31,120 nucleotides of DNA from CAIYYO01 sp049299895. Its GTDB lineage: Archaea > Altiarchaeota > Altiarchaeia > IMC4 > QMZM01. Made by a program: the position numbers and the translations under genes. The notes under the pieces were generated by a model. The model had not been told where the DNA came from. It ran no database searches and saw only the letters and a list, made by a program, of their open reading frames with translations. Of this stretch, positions 8,681 to 16,330 are shown piece by piece (positions within the stretch are counted from its first letter, which is position 1; every line of letters starts with the position of its first letter). The DNA lies in the NCBI GenBank assembly GCA_049299895.1, contig JBAQYF010000018.1:1-31120 (forward strand), in the 5' to 3' direction.

Positions 8681-10516
8681 ATGGCAGAAAAAACACATAA
8701 AATATGCATATTGCTGGCCGAGGACGAGGGGATCGTCGCAAGAGATATAGCAAACACTCTGAAAAACAGGGGCTATGAGGTGGTAGCGATAGTCTCGTCG
8801 GGCGATGAAGCGGTGAAAAAATCTCTCGATTTTATACCGGACCTCGTCTTGATGGACATAGGCCTGAAAGGGGACATAGACGGGATACATGCGGCAATGG
8901 AGATAAAGAACCGCCTGCACATCCCGGTGATATACCTGACAGCATATTCCGACGACGCCACACTGCAGCGCGCGAAGGTAACGGAACCCTTCGGATACAT
9001 ACTCAAGCCATTCGATGAAAGAGAATTATACACGTCAATAGAGATGGCATTATACAAGCACCAGATGGAAAAGAAACTGCGCGACAGCGAGGAATGGCTC
9101 TCTATCATCCTCAAGAACATAGGGGACGCAGTGATAGCCACCGACAAAGACGGCAGGGTCAGGTTCATGAACCCGCTGGCCAGGGAGATAACGGGCTGCG
9201 CTGAGCAGGATACGATTAACGCCGTTCCAAAGGGGATATTCAACGAGGGCATAGGACAGATGATAAAGCCCCTGATGGAAGAATCCCTCTCCACGGGGAA
9301 ACCGACCTATTCTTCCAGCATGGAATACCGCGGAAGAACAGGCAGAAAATACGTAATAGACGTATTCACCAGCGCCCTGAGAGACAACGAAAAGATAAAA
9401 GGATCCGTGATAACGATAAGGGATATAACAGAGAAAAAAATACTCAAAGACAAACTACGTACACTAGAGAAAAAAGACATACCTTTAACGGAAAAAGACA
9501 AACAGGTCTTATACGGCCTAATAAGATACCCTGAAGGAAACGACATATTACTCTCTAAAAAACTCTCAGTCAAGAGATCCACATTCACCGGGATCAGGAA
9601 CAAACTGGAAAAGGAAGGATTCATAAAGACAATACGCGTGCCCAATATGTCCGATCTGGGATATGAATTATTGACCGTATCCTACTGCAACCTCTCAGGA
9701 TGCCCGCAAGACGCTGCCTCGACAAAATTATTCGAACAGGAATCAAACTGCCCGGAATTTTTCCACACTATAACAACCGCCACCGAACACTGCTCGTTTA
9801 CAGCCTCCAGGAACATCACGGAATACATGAAAAAAACAAACAGGATACAAGAGCAATACGACTCCCAGGACATAATGAAAGAAGGCCATACTATCTATTT
9901 CCCGTACCGGCTGACAAATGTCCTGAGCTCTTTTAATTACAGCCGGCCGGTAAAAAAGTGGTTCAAGCTAACGGAAAAGGATTACCCGGAAAAAGAAAAC
10001 CATAAAGAAAAAAGAGAAAAAAGCCTCACGGAGAATGAAGGAAAGGTATTATACGCCATTACAAAATACCCTGATCTGCCGGACAAGGCATTAGCCAAAA
10101 AAACCTCGCTGAACAAAATAACCGTAAGCCAGATCAAAAAGAGGCTCATCGAGGAAAAATACGTAGAGACAGTCAGAATACCCAACTTAAAAAAACTAGG
10201 CTGCGAACTGGTACTCTTCATGCACGGAAAATTGAATCCGGAGATCGACAAGGAAACAAGGCAAAAATTCCTATGCGAGGAACTCTGCCCGGCAACGTAC
10301 ATAGAAGGGCCCAGAGACGCAGTATTAATGACGCCTTTCAGGGATTACACGGAATACAAAACAGTATATGACGCATATTCCCAAAAACAGAAAGATAACA
10401 TATTATTCCTTGAAGACCCAAAAACGCTCCTCATACCCGCAAACAAAATCACGGGAGAAAAGCTAAACTACGCCCCCCTGGCCAAAGTCGCCCTGTCCAT
10501 AGAGGAGGACATATAA
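8681..10516 (+). CDS. REC-PAS response regulator with tandemly duplicated winged-helix output module
   Basis: This 611-aa protein is the likely partner of the kinase just upstream. The receiver domain (about 7-122) has the acidic pair Glu14-Asp15, phospho-acceptor Asp59 (LVLMDIGLKG), Thr87 and Lys109. A PAS domain follows (about 132-250, ending ITIRDITEKK). Then come two related modules. Module 1 starts at residue 267 with LTEKDKQVLYGLIRYP; module 2 starts about residue 447 with LTENEGKVLYAITKYP. Each is a winged helix followed by a conserved R-[VI]-PN-x-x-x-LG-x-EL strand and an alpha/beta segment that recalls the effector domain of Lrp/AsnC proteins. Function is probably DNA binding under phosphorylation control. 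The duplication means one chain could supply a pseudo-dimeric DNA-binding unit. Targets are unknown. Confidence 0.85.
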   Translation: MAEKTHKICILLAEDEGIVARDIANTLKNRGYEVVAIVSSGDEAVKKSLDFIPDLVLMDIGLKGDIDGIHAAMEIKNRLHIPVIYLTAYSDDATLQRAKVTEPFGYILKPFDERELYTSIEMALYKHQMEKKLRDSEEWLSIILKNIGDAVIATDKDGRVRFMNPLAREITGCAEQDTINAVPKGIFNEGIGQMIKPLMEESLSTGKPTYSSSMEYRGRTGRKYVIDVFTSALRDNEKIKGSVITIRDITEKKILKDKLRTLEKKDIPLTEKDKQVLYGLIRYPEGNDILLSKKLSVKRSTFTGIRNKLEKEGFIKTIRVPNMSDLGYELLTVSYCNLSGCPQDAASTKLFEQESNCPEFFHTITTATEHCSFTASRNITEYMKKTNRIQEQYDSQDIMKEGHTIYFPYRLTNVLSSFNYSRPVKKWFKLTEKDYPEKENHKEKREKSLTENEGKVLYAITKYPDLPDKALAKKTSLNKITVSQIKKRLIEEKYVETVRIPNLKKLGCELVLFMHGKLNPEIDKETRQKFLCEELCPATYIEGPRDAVLMTPFRDYTEYKTVYDAYSQKQKDNILFLEDPKTLLIPANKITGEKLNYAPLAKVALSIEEDI

Positions 10517-10575
10517 TACTGTGATTTAAACAAAGAAACACAATAAAAAAGGGTATAATAGATTAAAATAAAAAA

Positions 10576-11148
10576 ATGGATCCAATAATCTTGATTATCC
10601 TGCTTGGAATAGCAGGAATATTAGTGGTGCTGATAGGACTGTTTTTTTACTACTACAACAGGATAGTAGAACTAGGCAACCGCATAGACAACGCATGGGC
10701 CCAGATAGACGTACAACTGACAAAGAGGGCGGACCTCGTGCCGAACCTCGTTGAGACAGTCCAGGCATACATGAAACACGAACAGAAGGTATTTATCGCA
10801 GTCACCGAAGCAAGAGCAGGCCTGATGAACGCAAAAAGCGTCGAAGACAGGGCAAAAGCCGGGAACGCACTCCAAGACACCCTAAAGACGCTTTTCGCAG
10901 TCGCAGAGAACTACCCCGAACTCAAGGCGAACCAGAACTTCATGAAGATGCAGGAAGACTTAACGGACATAGAAAATAAAATAGCATACACAAGACAATT
11001 CTACAACGACACAGTCCTATTCTACAACAACATGGTAACAATGATCCCAGGCATGTGGATAGCAGGGATGATGAACCGGAAATTCAGGCCGTACCTTGAA
11101 GCGCCCGCAGAGAAAAGAGAGCCGGTAAAGGTCAAATTCGACGTATAA
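10576..11148 (+). CDS. lemA: LemA family membrane-anchored protein
   Basis: This 190-aa protein has one N-terminal membrane segment (residues about 4-27, ILIILLGIAGILVVLIGLFF) followed by a helical bundle. NRIDNAWAQIDVQLTKRADLVPNLVETVQAYMKHE is the family signature, given here by its ends at residues 36-69. YPELKANQNFMKMQEDLTDIENKIAYTRQFYND is also typical. LemA function is poorly known; bacterial and archaeal genomes often place it beside htpX, as here (4-nt gap). The pair may act in membrane protein quality control, which is inference. A TATA-like GGGTATAATAG lies about 10550. Confidence 0.9.
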   Translation: MDPIILIILLGIAGILVVLIGLFFYYYNRIVELGNRIDNAWAQIDVQLTKRADLVPNLVETVQAYMKHEQKVFIAVTEARAGLMNAKSVEDRAKAGNALQDTLKTLFAVAENYPELKANQNFMKMQEDLTDIENKIAYTRQFYNDTVLFYNNMVTMIPGMWIAGMMNRKFRPYLEAPAEKREPVKVKFDV

Positions 11149-11152
11149 GCAA

Positions 11153-12064
11153 GTGGAGAAAATATCTTTCTTTGACCAGATAGAGAACAACAAGAGGAAC
11201 TCATACTTCCTCATATTTTTTGTTTTCCTAGTCCTGGCAGGAATGGGATACGTATTCGCGCAGATATACGATCCCGGACTCACGTTTATCATACTGATAT
11301 TCTCGATAATATTCTCGATAGGATATACGGTAACGACTTACTACTATTCCGACCGGATAGCGCTCGCATCCGTAGGCGCAGTGCCCGCGGAAGGAGAGCA
11401 ATACAGCCGCCTGCGCAACCGCGTCGAAGGCCTGTCCCTCGCGGCAGGCCTGCCCAAACCGGGAGTCTACGTCATGCATTCTCCAGAAATAAACGCCTTT
11501 GCAACAGGAAGAGACCCGCAGCACTCAGTCATCTGCGTGACCGACGGCGCATTGCAGAGACTCACGGAAGCGGAACTCGAAGGAGTCCTCGCCCACGAGA
11601 TGAGCCACATAGCAAACTACGACATAAGGTTCGTAACCCTGGTCGCGGTCATGGTGGGGATAATATCGATAGCAAGCGAGATATTCCTCCGCAGCATGTG
11701 GTACGGGGGAGGGGGACACAAGGATAATGACCACGGAGGAAAAGGAGGAGCAATATTCCTGGTACTAGGAATAATCCTCGCAATAATCGCGCCCATAATA
11801 GTGAAACTGGTGCAGCTTGCCATATCCCGCAGAAGGGAATACATGGCGGACGCAGGAAGCGTGCAACTGACAAGGTATCCCGGGAATCTCATATCCGCGC
11901 TCAAGAAGATAAAAGCATACTATGAAGGGGACGGACAACACGCAAAGATCAGCGAGGCAGTCGCCCCGATGTTCTTCGCAGACCCCCTGCATGCGAGGCT
12001 CGTCAATCTATTCAACACCCACCCCCCGGTAGAAGACAGAATAAAGGCGCTGGAAGCCATGTGA
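11153..12064 (+). CDS. htpX: HtpX-type membrane zinc metalloprotease
   Basis: This 303-aa M48-family integral membrane endopeptidase degrades misfolded membrane proteins. Two N-terminal membrane segments (about 20-60) precede the cytosolic zinc site HEMSH at residues 148-152; the third ligand is Glu229 in SRRREYMAD. Two more hydrophobic segments lie between (VTLVAVMVGIISIASEIF and IFLVLGIILAIIAPIIV), broken by a Gly/His-rich loop (GGGGHKDNDHGGKGG). The C-terminal THPPVEDRIKAL is a standard M48B tail. The start is a GTG only 4 nt after the lemA stop, which indicates co-transcription. All catalytic residues are present. Confidence 0.93.
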   Translation: MEKISFFDQIENNKRNSYFLIFFVFLVLAGMGYVFAQIYDPGLTFIILIFSIIFSIGYTVTTYYYSDRIALASVGAVPAEGEQYSRLRNRVEGLSLAAGLPKPGVYVMHSPEINAFATGRDPQHSVICVTDGALQRLTEAELEGVLAHEMSHIANYDIRFVTLVAVMVGIISIASEIFLRSMWYGGGGHKDNDHGGKGGAIFLVLGIILAIIAPIIVKLVQLAISRRREYMADAGSVQLTRYPGNLISALKKIKAYYEGDGQHAKISEAVAPMFFADPLHARLVNLFNTHPPVEDRIKALEAM

Positions 12065-12116
12065 TTTTCGGATTTTAATTCCCTTAATCCAATAAAATTA
12101 GACTACAGGTGCACCC

Positions 12117-13382
12117 ATGGATCCTTATAAAGAATTGCTCGGACTCATAGACGAACAGGAGAACTGGCGGAAAAATTGCATTAACATGATTGCCAGCGAG
12201 AACGTTACTTCCAAGGCAGTCCAGCGGGCGGTCGCCTCCGATTTCGGCCACAGGTACGCAGAAGGCATCCTCGGAGGAGAAGTAAACGGCGTCCATATCT
12301 TCGAGCGGTTCTACCAGGGAACGCGCGTATTCGACAAAGTAGAGCACATCGCAATGAAGCTCTCAAAGGACATATTCCACGCGGAGCACGCAAACGTCGT
12401 TCCCATATCCGGCGCGGTCTCAAACCTCGTCACGTACAAGGCGCTCGCCAAATACGGCGACAAGATAACCGGCCTTTCCATCCCCGCGGGAGGACACATA
12501 TCCCATACAAAGGTCTCGGCTGCCGGATTCCTCAACCTCCAGGAAGTAGCCTATCCCTTCGACAACGAGGAGATGAACATCGACGTAGACGCCGCAAAGA
12601 AGATGGTCCTCGAAGAGAAGCCCAAGATAATGATATTCGGAGGAAGCCTCTTTTTATTCCCACATCCAATAAGGGAATTCAGGGAGATAGCAGACCAGAT
12701 AAATGCATCCATCATGTACGACGCAGCGCACGTCCTCGGCCTAATCGCGGGGGGATGCTTCCAGGACCCAATGAAAGAAGGCGCGGACGCGATGACCGCA
12801 TCCACCCACAAGACATTCCCGGGACCCCAGGGCGGAGTGATACTCTGCAAGAACAAGCACAAAAAGAGGATAGACAATGCCGCATTCCCGGGCCTCATGA
12901 GCAACCACCACCTCCACCACGTCGCAGGATTTGCAATAGCCCTCGCTGAGATGAAGGAATACGGGAGCAGCTATGCGGGACAGACGATAAGGAATGCAAA
13001 AACGCTCGCATCCTCGCTGCATGAACTCGGATTCAACGTGCTGTGCGAAAGCAAAGGATTCACGGAAAGCCACCAGGTCGTAGCCGACGTATCAAAGATA
13101 GGCGGCGGAACAAAGATAGCGGAAGCATTCGAGAAGGCAAACATCATAATAAACAAAAACCTCCTGCCCTGGGACAACCTGCAGAATACCGCAGACCCAT
13201 CCGGCATAAGGATAGGGACCCAGGAGATGACGAAGATGGGCATGAAAACAGGAGAGATGAAAGAGATAGCATCCTGCATGAAAAAGATAGCCATCGACGG
13301 CGTAAACCCTGAAAAGGTCAAAAACGAGATAATCGAATTACGTGCAGGCTTCCAGAAGGTTCAGTACTGCTTCGACCAGTGA
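12117..13382 (+). CDS. glyA: Serine hydroxymethyltransferase
   Basis: This 421-aa PLP enzyme interconverts serine and glycine with transfer of a one-carbon unit to a pterin. In methanopterin-using archaea the acceptor is tetrahydromethanopterin, which would fit the DHPS-related gene at 3.0 kb; that link is inference. Visible landmarks are NMIASENVTSKAVQRAVASD near the N-terminus, the PLP site STHKTFPGPQGG with Lys232, YDAAHVLGLIAGG before it, and SGIRIGTQEMTKMGM near the end. The length is typical. A GGTG motif 7 nt before the ATG serves as the ribosome site. It is preceded by htpX with a 52-nt gap and converges on the 13.4-kb unknown gene with only 3 nt between stops. Confidence 0.95.
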   Translation: MDPYKELLGLIDEQENWRKNCINMIASENVTSKAVQRAVASDFGHRYAEGILGGEVNGVHIFERFYQGTRVFDKVEHIAMKLSKDIFHAEHANVVPISGAVSNLVTYKALAKYGDKITGLSIPAGGHISHTKVSAAGFLNLQEVAYPFDNEEMNIDVDAAKKMVLEEKPKIMIFGGSLFLFPHPIREFREIADQINASIMYDAAHVLGLIAGGCFQDPMKEGADAMTASTHKTFPGPQGGVILCKNKHKKRIDNAAFPGLMSNHHLHHVAGFAIALAEMKEYGSSYAGQTIRNAKTLASSLHELGFNVLCESKGFTESHQVVADVSKIGGGTKIAEAFEKANIIINKNLLPWDNLQNTADPSGIRIGTQEMTKMGMKTGEMKEIASCMKKIAIDGVNPEKVKNEIIELRAGFQKVQYCFDQ

Positions 13383-13385
13383 TAT

Positions 13386-13787
13386 TCAGAGGAATACCAG
13401 CTCTTTTAACTTATCCCCCGAATCGTCCATGAAGCGGCGAAACTCATAGAATCCGCGGTAGCGTCCGGGATTCGTGAATACCACTTTCCACTTCCCGAGG
13501 CGCGTCTCATTTTCGGAGAGCTTCTTTGTTATCTCGCAGATATGCTTTTCTATGTCGTCGGCTTCGAATAACAGCACCCGGTATATGCCCTTATCCCGCG
13601 AAAGGACGTCCGAAAGCTCCTTGATGGATACCACTTCTCCAGGGAACACGTGGAAGAAATCCAGTATGAGCATGGGTCCTGCATATTTGAGAGACTGCCT
13701 TATCTTCCGGTGCCCGGGTTCTGCGCATGAAACGCTGGAAAAAAGTTCCGCGTAGTCCGCATATTCTGCATGATCCGGGTGTTCCAT
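13386..13787 (-). CDS. Conserved-looking protein of unknown function, 133 aa
   Basis: I do not recognise a family. The protein is soluble, acidic at the N-terminus (MEHPDHAEYADYAELF) and has a predicted alternation of strands and helices: GPMLILDFFHVFPGEVVSIKEL, then IYRVLLFEADDIEKHICEITKKL, then GKWKVVFTNPGRYRGFYEFRRFM. Three Cys and several His residues occur but form no clear metal motif. A TATA box at 13812-13821 sits about 29 nt before the ATG, so the gene looks leaderless and independently transcribed. Its stop is 3 nt from the glyA stop. That promoter is the main support for it being real. Confidence 0.6.
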   Translation of the reverse strand: MEHPDHAEYADYAELFSSVSCAEPGHRKIRQSLKYAGPMLILDFFHVFPGEVVSIKELSDVLSRDKGIYRVLLFEADDIEKHICEITKKLSENETRLGKWKVVFTNPGRYRGFYEFRRFMDDSGDKLKELVFL

Positions 13788-13811
13788 ACGTATTACTAAT
13801 CAAACGGCAGG

Positions 13812-13821
13812 CTATAAATAT
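13812..13821 (-). promoter_or_regulatory. TATA box of the 133-aa gene
   Basis: ATATTTATAG on the minus strand is centred about 29 nt before the ATG at 13787. It lies in the 42-nt gap after the stop of the upstream membrane-protein gene. Confidence 0.5.
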
Positions 13822-13829
13822 CCGCAGGA

Positions 13830-14366
13830 TCAAATGCCCTCTATCATGAAAAGGAACCAGATCATTATAAAAAGGATAAGGAATGAATACATGAAAAAGG
13901 GATGCGCGTAAGACTTGAGCATAAAATAGCTGAAATAGAAGGGCAGGACGGTCTTCAGGCTGTACAATACATAGGTCGCCTTATACAGCGGATGCCTGTT
14001 CCCGTAGATGGTAGTCTTCCCCGGCCCCATCACTTTTCCGTAGAAACCGATGAAGGACAGTAAGCCAAGAAAAAATCCCGCGATGATATAGACCTTGAGA
14101 AAAATAGGGACGTTACGCCACTCGGACTCCGTTATAACGAATAAGAGCAAAAGATTCGGGAGGACGCCGAACCACACGACATACCGGGACTCCAGGACAA
14201 AAGCCGCAAAAAACATCCCGATCAAAACCAGGCCCGGAACGAACAAATCTATCTCGGCAACAGGCGTGGAACGCACATAGAACAATGAAAAAAAGAACAA
14301 TAAGACGACACAAGGCACATACGCCCTCCGATCGAATGTCTTCGGGAGTTTTTCGTCGTCATCCAT
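13830..14366 (-). CDS. Integral membrane protein of unknown function, 178 aa
   Basis: No family is recognised. A charged N-terminus (MDDDEKLPKTFDRR) precedes about five hydrophobic segments: residues 16-30 (YVPCVVLLFFFSLFY), 42-58, 60-78, 92-110 and 155-178; a further one may lie near 133-148. The loop KVMGPGKTTIYGNRHPLYK between segments is Gly/Lys-rich. The protein ends with a run of Phe/Ile/Leu/Met. It is divergent from pelota; the shared intergenic region holds the TATA element ATATATTTAAAT (14393-14404), which suits a start at 14366. Confidence 0.65.
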   Translation of the reverse strand: MDDDEKLPKTFDRRAYVPCVVLLFFFSLFYVRSTPVAEIDLFVPGLVLIGMFFAAFVLESRYVVWFGVLPNLLLLFVITESEWRNVPIFLKVYIIAGFFLGLLSFIGFYGKVMGPGKTTIYGNRHPLYKATYVLYSLKTVLPFYFSYFMLKSYAHPFFMYSFLILFIMIWFLFMIEGI

Positions 14367-14392
14367 GGCCTTAATGAATTAGTATAATGGGA

Positions 14393-14414
14393 ATATATTT
14401 AAATCATATTTATC
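14393..14414. promoter_or_regulatory. Divergent promoter elements for the membrane protein and pelota
   Basis: Two AT-rich elements lie side by side. ATATATTTAAAT (14393-14404) is placed about 32 nt before the minus-strand start at 14366. CATATTTATC (14405-14414) is placed about 39 nt before the pelota ATG at 14448, giving a short leader of roughly 12 nt. Confidence 0.45.
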
Positions 14415-14447
14415 AACGCACCATCCAATAAAGTAAATGTACTACCG

Positions 14448-15515
14448 ATGAAAATATTCCAAAAAGACCTCCGGCACGGAAAGGTAAAGATAGGAATAGA
14501 GAACCTTGACGACCTGTGGTACCTCTCGAACGTGATCTGCCCGGGAGACCTCGTATCCTCGAAGACCGAAAGAAGGATCAAGGGAAAAGACGACATGGAG
14601 AGAGCAGGAAAAAGCGAGCGCGTCACGATAACGATAACCCTGAACGTCGAGAAAGCGGATTTCAAGCTTGAGAACGACACTTACAGGATAACGGGGACCA
14701 TCGTCGAAGGCCCGGAAGACCTGGTCTCTATAGGCACGCACCACACGATAAACGTCGAAAAGGAGTCAATGCTCACAATCGTCAAAGACCGCTGGGGAAA
14801 TTACGAACTGGACCGCTTAAAGGACGCGGAAAAGTCGGCTCTCAGACCCAAGATACTCATCGCGGTAATCGACGTCGGAGACGCGGAGATAGCGCTCGTC
14901 AGGGAATCAAAGATAGAACGCTACGACTTGTCAAAAGAGATCGGCGGAAAATACGACACCAAGGGACGAACGGAGAGAAAGCAGGAGTTCTACAAGGACA
15001 CAGCAGACGCACTGGCCGCTATCCTCGCAAAAGAGAACATATCAGGCGTCATAATAGCAGGCGCAGGATTCGAAAAGGAATACTTTTATAAGTATCTGGC
15101 CGAAAAAAAGCCTGAAATAGCGAAGATAGCAACCCTGGAAAACATCGGCTCGCACGGGGAAGCAGGCGTAAACGAAGTCATGAAGAGGTCTAAAGCAAAG
15201 AAGATAGACGAGGAGATAAACGCCGCAAAAGACATACGGATGCTCTCGCGCGTCCTGGAAGAGCTCGGAAAAGAAAGCGGCCTCGCAGTATACGGACTCC
15301 CGGACGCAGAGAATGCGGCTTCCTCCGGGGCGATAGAGACCCTGCTGATATGCGACGACCTGTTCATAAAGAACCGGGCCCGCCTGGAACCCCTGATGCA
15401 GAACGTGAAAAACGCAAGGGGGGAAGTGCACATATTAAACCACGTAGGAGACGCAGGAAAACAATTGTCCTCCCTCGGCGGAATAGGGGGGATCCTGAGG
15501 TATAAGATAAATTAA
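14448..15515 (+). CDS. pelA: Archaeal Pelota, mRNA surveillance / ribosome rescue factor
   Basis: This 355-aa protein is an eRF1 relative that, with aEF1A/ABCE1-type partners, splits stalled ribosomes. The N-terminal domain begins MKIFQKDLRHGKVKIGIENLDDLWYL, a typical Pelota opening. It lacks the NIKS and GGQ motifs of release factors, as expected. The central domain starts about residue 138 (LIAVIDVGDAEIALV) and the C-terminal domain about residue 255 (EEINAAKDIRMLSRVLEELG), ending VHILNHVGDAGKQLSSLGGIGGILRYKIN. The length is normal. It converges on PHI, with the duplicated 34-bp segment and hairpin in between. Confidence 0.94.
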   Translation: MKIFQKDLRHGKVKIGIENLDDLWYLSNVICPGDLVSSKTERRIKGKDDMERAGKSERVTITITLNVEKADFKLENDTYRITGTIVEGPEDLVSIGTHHTINVEKESMLTIVKDRWGNYELDRLKDAEKSALRPKILIAVIDVGDAEIALVRESKIERYDLSKEIGGKYDTKGRTERKQEFYKDTADALAAILAKENISGVIIAGAGFEKEYFYKYLAEKKPEIAKIATLENIGSHGEAGVNEVMKRSKAKKIDEEINAAKDIRMLSRVLEELGKESGLAVYGLPDAENAASSGAIETLLICDDLFIKNRARLEPLMQNVKNARGEVHILNHVGDAGKQLSSLGGIGGILRYKIN

Positions 15516-15527
15516 GAAAAAAAAAGA

Positions 15528-15561
15528 TCACTCGACTATCGCATGCCTTCTCTTAAAATCT
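15528..15561. repeat. Direct repeat copy A, extra copy of the PHI 3' end
   Basis: This 34-bp segment matches 15639-15672 with one mismatch (TCTTAAAATCT against TCTTAAGATCT). On the minus strand it encodes the PHI ending KRRHAIVE plus stop, but with no reading frame leading into it. It lies 111 bp away from the functional copy and just after a run of nine A's following the pelota stop. Confidence 0.9.
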
Positions 15562-15596
15562 CTCGCGAGGCCTTATCCCCGCCAGGCTAACCACGA

Positions 15597-15625
15597 GTGA
15601 AGCGGTGCCTCCGGCACCACTTCAC
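15597..15625. repeat. Strong hairpin between pelota and PHI
   Basis: GTGAAGCGGTGCC, loop TCC, GGCACCACTTCAC: a 13-bp stem with one mismatch and a 3-nt loop. It lies between the two direct repeats. No T-run follows on either strand, so it is not a classical intrinsic terminator; it may be an RNA-processing or terminator structure between the convergent genes, or part of a small inserted element. Confidence 0.8.
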
Positions 15626-15638
15626 GCATAAAAACAAC

Positions 15639-15672
15639 TCACTCGACTATCGCATGCCTTCTCTTAAGATCT
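15639..15672. repeat. Direct repeat copy B, within the PHI 3' end
   Basis: The repeat begins exactly at the PHI stop codon (TCA on the plus strand at 15639-15641) and covers the last ten or eleven codons. It matches copy A at 15528-15561 in 33 of 34 positions. Confidence 0.9.
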
Positions 15673-16223
15673 TCTTCCCCTGCTTTCAGCTCTATCATGA
15701 GTTTTGCTATTATCCCGTCGAAAAAGATCATCACGGTATCCTCAAACAGCGTGCCCAAAGGCGTAAGAGACGAATGAGAACCCTCTATCTGGCTCCGGAT
15801 GGGGTCTTTTTCTATGTCTATCTTCGTACGGCCCTTTACCGTAACCGTGTAGTCGGAAAGCTTACCCACGCTGGAATTCGGATAAGAAGTGACCGTAAGA
15901 ACTTTTGCGCCAACCTTTTTGGATATCTCCGCAGCCCTGACAACGGAGTTCGTCTCCCCCGAACCGGAAACCGCTATGAGCAGGTCTTTATAGGTCATCG
16001 CGGGAGTAACGCTCTCTCCGACGACATACGCCGTAAGCCCGAGCTGCACGAGCCTCGTCGCGAAGGCTTTCGCAACAAGCCCGGAACGCCCAGTACCCAT
16101 AAGGAATATCCCATCGGCTTTCTCTATTACTTTGATCATGTCCTCGATCTCTTTTTCGTTGAGGCCCTCAACGATTGATTCAACATGTCTCACGATCGTG
16201 ATCATGGTGTTCTTGACAGGCAT
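15639..16223 (-). CDS. hxlB: 6-phospho-3-hexuloisomerase (SIS domain)
   Basis: This 194-aa SIS-fold isomerase converts D-arabino-hex-3-ulose 6-phosphate to fructose 6-phosphate. In archaea the ribulose monophosphate route runs in reverse to make ribulose 5-phosphate. The nucleotide-sugar fold is clear: IFLMGTGRSGLVAKAFATRLVQLG, then LLIAVSGSGETNSVVRAAEIS, then KVLTVTSYPNSSVGKLSD, SSLTPLGTLFEDTVMIFFDGIIAKLM and the tail LKRRHAIVE, like MJ1247. The open frame extends to 16274. A TATA box at 16277-16285 puts the transcript start near 16255, so I use the ATG at 16223; 16205 is a second choice. The partner hexulose-phosphate synthase is not in the window. The 3' end is duplicated downstream. Confidence 0.9.
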   Translation of the reverse strand: MPVKNTMITIVRHVESIVEGLNEKEIEDMIKVIEKADGIFLMGTGRSGLVAKAFATRLVQLGLTAYVVGESVTPAMTYKDLLIAVSGSGETNSVVRAAEISKKVGAKVLTVTSYPNSSVGKLSDYTVTVKGRTKIDIEKDPIRSQIEGSHSSLTPLGTLFEDTVMIFFDGIIAKLMIELKAGEEDLKRRHAIVE

Positions 16224-16276
16224 GGTATATATATGGCATCGCCCAAAGAAAAATAGGGACGGATCGCAAGTCAATG

Positions 16277-16285
16277 TATTTATAG
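16277..16285 (-). promoter_or_regulatory. TATA box of the PHI gene
   Basis: CTATAAATA on the minus strand lies in the gap between the divergent PHI and mscS genes. Its position argues against the longest reading frame start at 16274 and for the ATG at 16223. Confidence 0.45.
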
Positions 16286-16330
16286 AACCTAAGCCAAAAT
16301 GGTATTAATCGGAAACTATCAAAAGGGCAA

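Noticed and set aside
15639..15672. Direct repeats read as a CRISPR pair
   Set aside because: Only two copies, one of them coding; spacing and content do not fit an array.
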